Assembly (NCBI GenBank): GCA_963170055.1
Contig: CAUJGJ010000487.1
Span: 1,255,201 to 1,265,200 of the forward strand
Direction: 5' to 3'
DNA: 10,000 bases
Origin: Halisarca cf. caerulea
Lineage: Eukaryota; Porifera; Demospongiae; Chondrillida; Halisarcidae
Shown here: positions 7,213-10,000 of the stretch, piece after piece
How positions within the stretch are numbered: position 1 is the stretch's first letter
Layout of the letters: each line of letters starts with the position of its first letter
Notes under the pieces: model-generated
The model's database searches: none
Told to the model about the DNA's origin: nothing
The model's input: the letters and a program-made list of their open reading frames with translations, nothing else
Translations under genes and position numbers: made by a program

Positions 7213-8234
7213 TCACTTAGTGCAGACAGAACAAGTTAGCTCCTTCTCCTCATCGTAGGGTGGACATGGGAGTCCAGTACATCTACCCTCAACATGGTAG
7301 AACAGTGCACCATTTGCATCCCCACTGCTGCCAGCAATGGATTCAGGATTCTTGTCTATGCATTCAAACGTTGTCTTCTGGCGAGCATACCTACTTGCCA
7401 TAAGATATCCAGAGTACTCCATTGTCCAGTTTGTTGGGCAAGTGTTTTTCCCTGGTAACATGATGTGCTTGGATCTGGAAGTACCACAGACAGCACAGGG
7501 GGCATTGTGCTCGTCTACAGAGTCAAGTGGTGCTCCATCTGTTTGATACTCCACTCCATGGATTGTGCTATCACCCTGTTTTCCTGATTGAAAGTCCGAA
7601 TAGTCGGGATCTTTTGGCAGACAAAGGTAATTGGAGCCACCTCCAGTATGGCTGTACCAAGCTCCAGCAGCAATTCCTTCATAGACTAGTTCTGTTCCAG
7701 TTACATTAGGACAGACTGTCCTTCCCCACCTGATGTACACGGTTCCTCCAGTATCTCTTCCTGGTTCTCCTCTCTCTCCAGGAAGACCATCTTCTCCCTT
7801 GTCTCCTTTCACTCCATCACGACCGTCTCTCCCAGTAGCTCCTGTAGCACCTGGTACACCTGGTAGACCATCTCTACCATCTCTCCCAGGTGGTCCTTAG
7901 AAAGGAGGAAAGGGAAATATTGTTATGCAATATTTAAAAAGCAATCTAGCAAATGTTATAGACAGATAACAATAACAATACTGAGCTGCATAAATAGTCA
8001 ATTTGATTGACAATGAAATTTCTATTAATGATATCGTGTTCAATTTCAGATTCTGTCTGCTCCACGCTTCTCAAGTAATGAATGTGTTACTTGACATTAT
8101 AAGAATGTTGAGCACACCATCAAATTCTCCTTACCTAGAGCTACACCACCAGTGGTGCAGGAGTTGGAGGTACAAGTACTGCTGGCACAGACACTGAGTA
8201 GTGAAGCAAGTATGATAGCTGTAGCAGTCCTCAT
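7213..8234 (-). CDS. Short-chain collagen C4-like protein, two exons (copy 2, intact)
   Basis: Exon 1 is 8135-8234 and exon 2 is 7213-7895, joined by a 239-bp phase-1 intron (donor GTAAGG, acceptor CTAAG). The spliced frame is 783 nt, 260 residues, with TGA at 7213-7215. Residues 1-17 (MRTATAIILASLLSVCA) look like a signal peptide. C21 and C26 precede a collagen domain at 34-81 with 16 uninterrupted Gly-X-Y triplets (GPP, GRD, GRD, GLP ... GEP, GRD). Residues 82-260 are the non-collagenous domain, with ten cysteines (95, 125, 167, 170, 186, 212, 239, 244, 255, 258) and N-V-T and N-W-T glycosylation sites at 97 and 189. This matches sponge short-chain collagens of the Ephydatia C4 type, a spongin-related family reported to be homologous to type IV collagen NC1 domains. 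The likely role is as a secreted extracellular-matrix collagen that trimerises. The split Gly codon rebuilds the first triplet exactly, which supports the splice sites. Copies 1 and 3 are dead relatives. Confidence 0.93.
7896..8134 (-). other. Phase-1 intron of collagen copy 2
   Basis: The intron has GT at 8134-8133 and AG at 7897-7896, and is AT-rich with a pyrimidine-rich stretch (CCTTTCCTCCTTTC) before the acceptor. It separates the signal-peptide exon from the collagen exon. The donor-side 50 bp are conserved in copy 1, whereas the acceptor side is deleted there. Confidence 0.88.
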
Positions 8235-8665
8235 GACTGAATGAAACGTCCTTTATCTCAGTACTCCAAATTACACTGCAGTTTGTTCGTAGTTGAAAGA
8301 AGAGCTGGTTACTTTCTGCATCTGATGCATGCACTTATGTACTGATGTGTTGAACTCGTGGTCCAGATTTATGACTAAATATGGTCACAATATAGAAGTT
8401 GCTTTGAACCTGTTACAACCAGTTCTGACCTGAAAGCTGCAGATGGGTGCCAGGAAAAGTACCAGCCATGGTGTAGGTTTAACTCAGCCCTACCACATGC
8501 AGATGTGCGTGATTTTAGTTAAGACTGCAGTCTTGACATTAATCACACGTTCTGAAATTACAACCAGGAAATAGAAATGACTTTTGCTTTGCAGTACCAG
8601 GTGCACACCAGATGCCACTATAGGGTAAATGAAGTTAAGGAATTTTGAAATTCTTAGAATCTACA
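8235..8665 (-). promoter_or_regulatory. Promoter-proximal region of collagen copy 2
   Basis: Upstream region of the intact gene. On the minus strand a weak TATA-like TACATAAG lies at 8334-8341, the conserved GTGACCATATTTAGTCAT box at 8371-8388 and the palindrome AAGACTGCAGTCTT at 8521-8534. The CCATATTTAG core differs by one base from the CArG (SRF/MADS) consensus. Copy 1 has the same sites at nearly the same distances. Promoter function is inferred. Confidence 0.5.
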
Positions 8666-8710
8666 TTATATATACAGTATATAGTATATTATATATATAA
8701 TTTAATATAA

Positions 8711-8717
<7 letters not shown>

Positions 8718-8791
<74 letters not shown>
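8718..8791. repeat. (TA)n microsatellite between head-to-head collagen copies
   Basis: About 74 bp of TA repeat at the centre of the inverted arrangement of units 2 and 3. Bases 8666-8717 and 8792-8847 are AT-rich, with nothing recognised. Confidence 0.95.
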
Positions 8792-8797
<6 letters not shown>

Positions 8798-8847
8798 TGT
8801 TTTGTTGCGCTAGTCTATAGGCTGTAGCTTTTATTAGTACATGAGAT

Positions 8848-9034
8848 ATGTCAGGTTAGAACGGGTTATAACATGTTCAAAGTGACTCGTACTATGACCA
8901 TATTTAGTCATAAATGTGGACCATGTGGTCAGCCGTAGCACATGCGTCACATGCCGAAAGTAACCAGTTCTTCCCGTTCTGACGAACAAACTGAATACTC
9001 TGGAGTATTGATGTAAAGGATGTCCCATTCAGCT
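8848..9034 (+). promoter_or_regulatory. Relic promoter of collagen copy 3
   Basis: This stretch aligns with the upstream regions of copies 1 and 2, starting near GTTCAAAG and running through the ATGACCATATTTAGTCAT box at 8894-8911, AAAGTAACCAG and GAACAAACTG to the start codon. The TATA-like site is not preserved. The homology also fixes the orientation of copy 3 as plus. Confidence 0.5.
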
Positions 9035-9053
9035 ATGGGGACTGCTACAGCTA

Positions 9054-9231
9054 CAATGAAACCTCCATAATCCGACACTCCATGGGACTGAAATTAGATG
9101 TCAGATTACAGAGGTTGTCAGATTATCCAGTGTTTCTTAGTACAGTCAAACATGGTGAGTGTATCTCAGAATAAGGTCGGATTAGAGAGAATTTTGGATT
9201 ATTGAGGTGTCAGATTACAGAGGTTCCACTG
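9054..9231. mobile_element. 178-bp MITE with TA target-site duplication (pogo/Tc1-mariner-like)
   Basis: The left end CAATGAAACCTCCATAATCC and the inverted right end CAGTGGAACCTCTGTAATCT continue as GACAC in both. They agree at 22 of the first 29 positions, and most differences are transitions. TA dinucleotides flank both sides (9052-9053 and 9232-9233). Removing the element brings the two parts of collagen exon 1 back together, which proves insertion. It has no coding capacity, so it would need a transposase from elsewhere. An exact 18-bp direct repeat (TGTCAGATTACAGAGGTT) occurs inside at 9099-9116 and 9208-9225. Confidence 0.85.
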
Positions 9232-9457
9232 TACATATCATTCTTACTTCACTGCTCAGTGTCAAGTTGGTAAAAGCATATTAAACTATATAAGTTTTGA
9301 GGTGGCTCCAACTACCTTTGTCTACCAAAAGATCTGGAATACATACGTATTCAGATTTCAAATGAGGATCATAGAGTGAGAGCCGAATCTATGGAGCTGA
9401 CCGAGTATTAAACAGTTAGAGAACCACTTGACTCTGTTCCAACGCAGCTACTGTAGT

Positions 9458-9515
9458 GCCCCCTGTGCTGCTGCTGTACTTAACCACAACGCCCCTTGTG
9501 CTATCTGCTGTACTT
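9458..9515 (+). repeat. Short imperfect tandem duplication in copy 3
   Basis: GCCCCCTGTGCTGCTGCTGT at 9458 and GCCCCTTGTGCTATCTGCTG at 9491 are two copies of the segment encoding APCA.C, each followed by ACTT. Copies 1 and 2 have a single version, so this arose in copy 3. Confidence 0.65.
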
Positions 9516-9823
9516 CTAGATCCAAGCACTTCATGTTACCAGGGAAAAAAATTGCCTATATAACAAACTGGACACTGGCGTACTCTGGATATATTATGAC
9601 AGGCAAGTATACTGAATCTCACCACAAGACAATGTTTGAATGTATATGCATAGACAAGGATCCTGAATCCATCCAGGCAGCAGTGCTGATCGATACGAAT
9701 GGTGCACTGTTCTACCATGTCAAGGGTAGATGTAGTACCGAGCTTCCATGTCCACCATATACGACTTTATGGTGATGAGAAGGAGCTCACTTGTGCTGTA
9801 CACATGTCTGCACAAAGTGCATG

Positions 9824-9965
9824 AACGGAGTCACCACTCACCTCAGACTATACCTAGCTGGACCAATAGTTATATAGGTTGTAGCTAGTGATCGACTCCA
9901 TGTACAGGCCTCACATGTGTAGTGTGTATGTGGGGCCATCAGGACTGCATGAGAGTGTGTTGTAG
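9824..9965 (+). repeat. 3' flank of collagen copy 3
   Basis: Inverted counterpart of 7075-7212 and of about 50-165. Shared blocks include CACCTCAGACTATACCT, AGGCCTCACAT and TAGTGTGTAT. It is probably the former 3' UTR or downstream region. Homology runs to near the window end. Confidence 0.6.
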
Positions 9966-10000
9966 CTTATATGCTAAACTAAACCTTTACAAAAAATATT

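Larger units (their letters stand above)
7075..8665 (-). repeat. Short-chain collagen duplication unit 2
   Basis: This unit aligns with 50-1345 over its 3' flank, exon 2, exon 1 and upstream region, and in inverted orientation with 8848-9965. It is flanked on both sides by TA microsatellites (6949-7065 and 8718-8791). The 3' flank (7075-7212) shares an AGGCCTCACAT block (its plus-strand complement lies near 7141) with copy 3 and, with small changes, with copy 1. No canonical AATAAA is visible there. Confidence 0.8.
9035..9823 (+). pseudogene. Short-chain collagen C4-like pseudogene (copy 3)
   Basis: Exon 1 begins ATGGGGACTGCTACAGC at 9035, is interrupted by a MITE (9054-9231) and resumes at 9234-9262 (CATATCATTCTTACTTCACT, then GCTCAGTGTC). 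The rest of exon 1, the intron, all collagen triplets and the start of the C-terminal domain are missing; homology restarts near 9300 at GGSNYLCLPKD. The remainder shows a TAA at 9409-9411 where copy 2 has CAA (EYQ). It also has an imperfect 33-34-bp tandem duplication near 9458-9515, and a frame break near 9760 between CPPY and DEKELTC. Recognisable parts are APCAICCTSRSKHFMLPGK, TNWTLAYSGY, FECI, GALFYHVKGRC and LPCPPY. It cannot encode a collagen. An open frame at 9428-9775 covers only the C-terminal half. Confidence 0.88.

Noticed and set aside
8131..8334. 67-codon frame across collagen exon 1
   Set aside because: Out of frame with the signal peptide; it is the same alternative frame exposed by the 4-bp shift in copy 1, not a gene.

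Overview
The window looks like nuclear DNA of a demosponge, with Amphimedon queenslandica or a close relative as the best guess. The grounds are short-chain collagen C4-like genes (a family known from Ephydatia and other sponges), spliceosomal introns, long CA and TA microsatellites, and decayed retroelements and MITEs. There is no bacterial gene organisation. The species assignment is inference.

Layout. (1) 1-1345, minus strand: a short-chain collagen copy with its promoter, clearly a pseudogene. (2) 1345-4563: a nest of decayed reverse-transcriptase elements. Copy A (minus, about 1660-3282) has a long open frame covering the back part of an RT, a CCHC zinc knuckle and an endonuclease-like PD...D motif. 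Copy B (minus, 3411-4161) holds only the C-terminal region and has lost key residues. Copy C (plus, about 4288-4563) is a shorter scrap in the opposite orientation. (3) 4564-7065: no convincing gene; it holds a DNA-transposon-like relic, two long CA tracts and one long TA tract. (4) 7075-8665, minus strand: the only intact gene, a two-exon secreted short-chain collagen of 260 residues with 16 Gly-X-Y triplets and a 10-cysteine C-terminal domain. (5) 8718-8791: a TA tract. (6) 8848-9965, plus strand: a third collagen copy, head-to-head with the second, broken by a 178-bp TA-flanked MITE in its signal-peptide exon and by other lesions.

The three collagen units share exons and 3' flanks. All three share a proximal promoter, and units 1 and 2 also share intron and more distal upstream sequence. 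They are therefore DNA-level duplications, not retrocopies. The shared promoter keeps an ATGACCATATTTAGTCA-type box about 125-155 bp before the start codon in all three. The cluster reads as a small birth-and-death family with one survivor. I found no new defence, enzymatic or RNA system. The observations most worth follow-up are the conserved promoter palindromes, the MITE insertion, and the A element with its 3' UTR hairpin.
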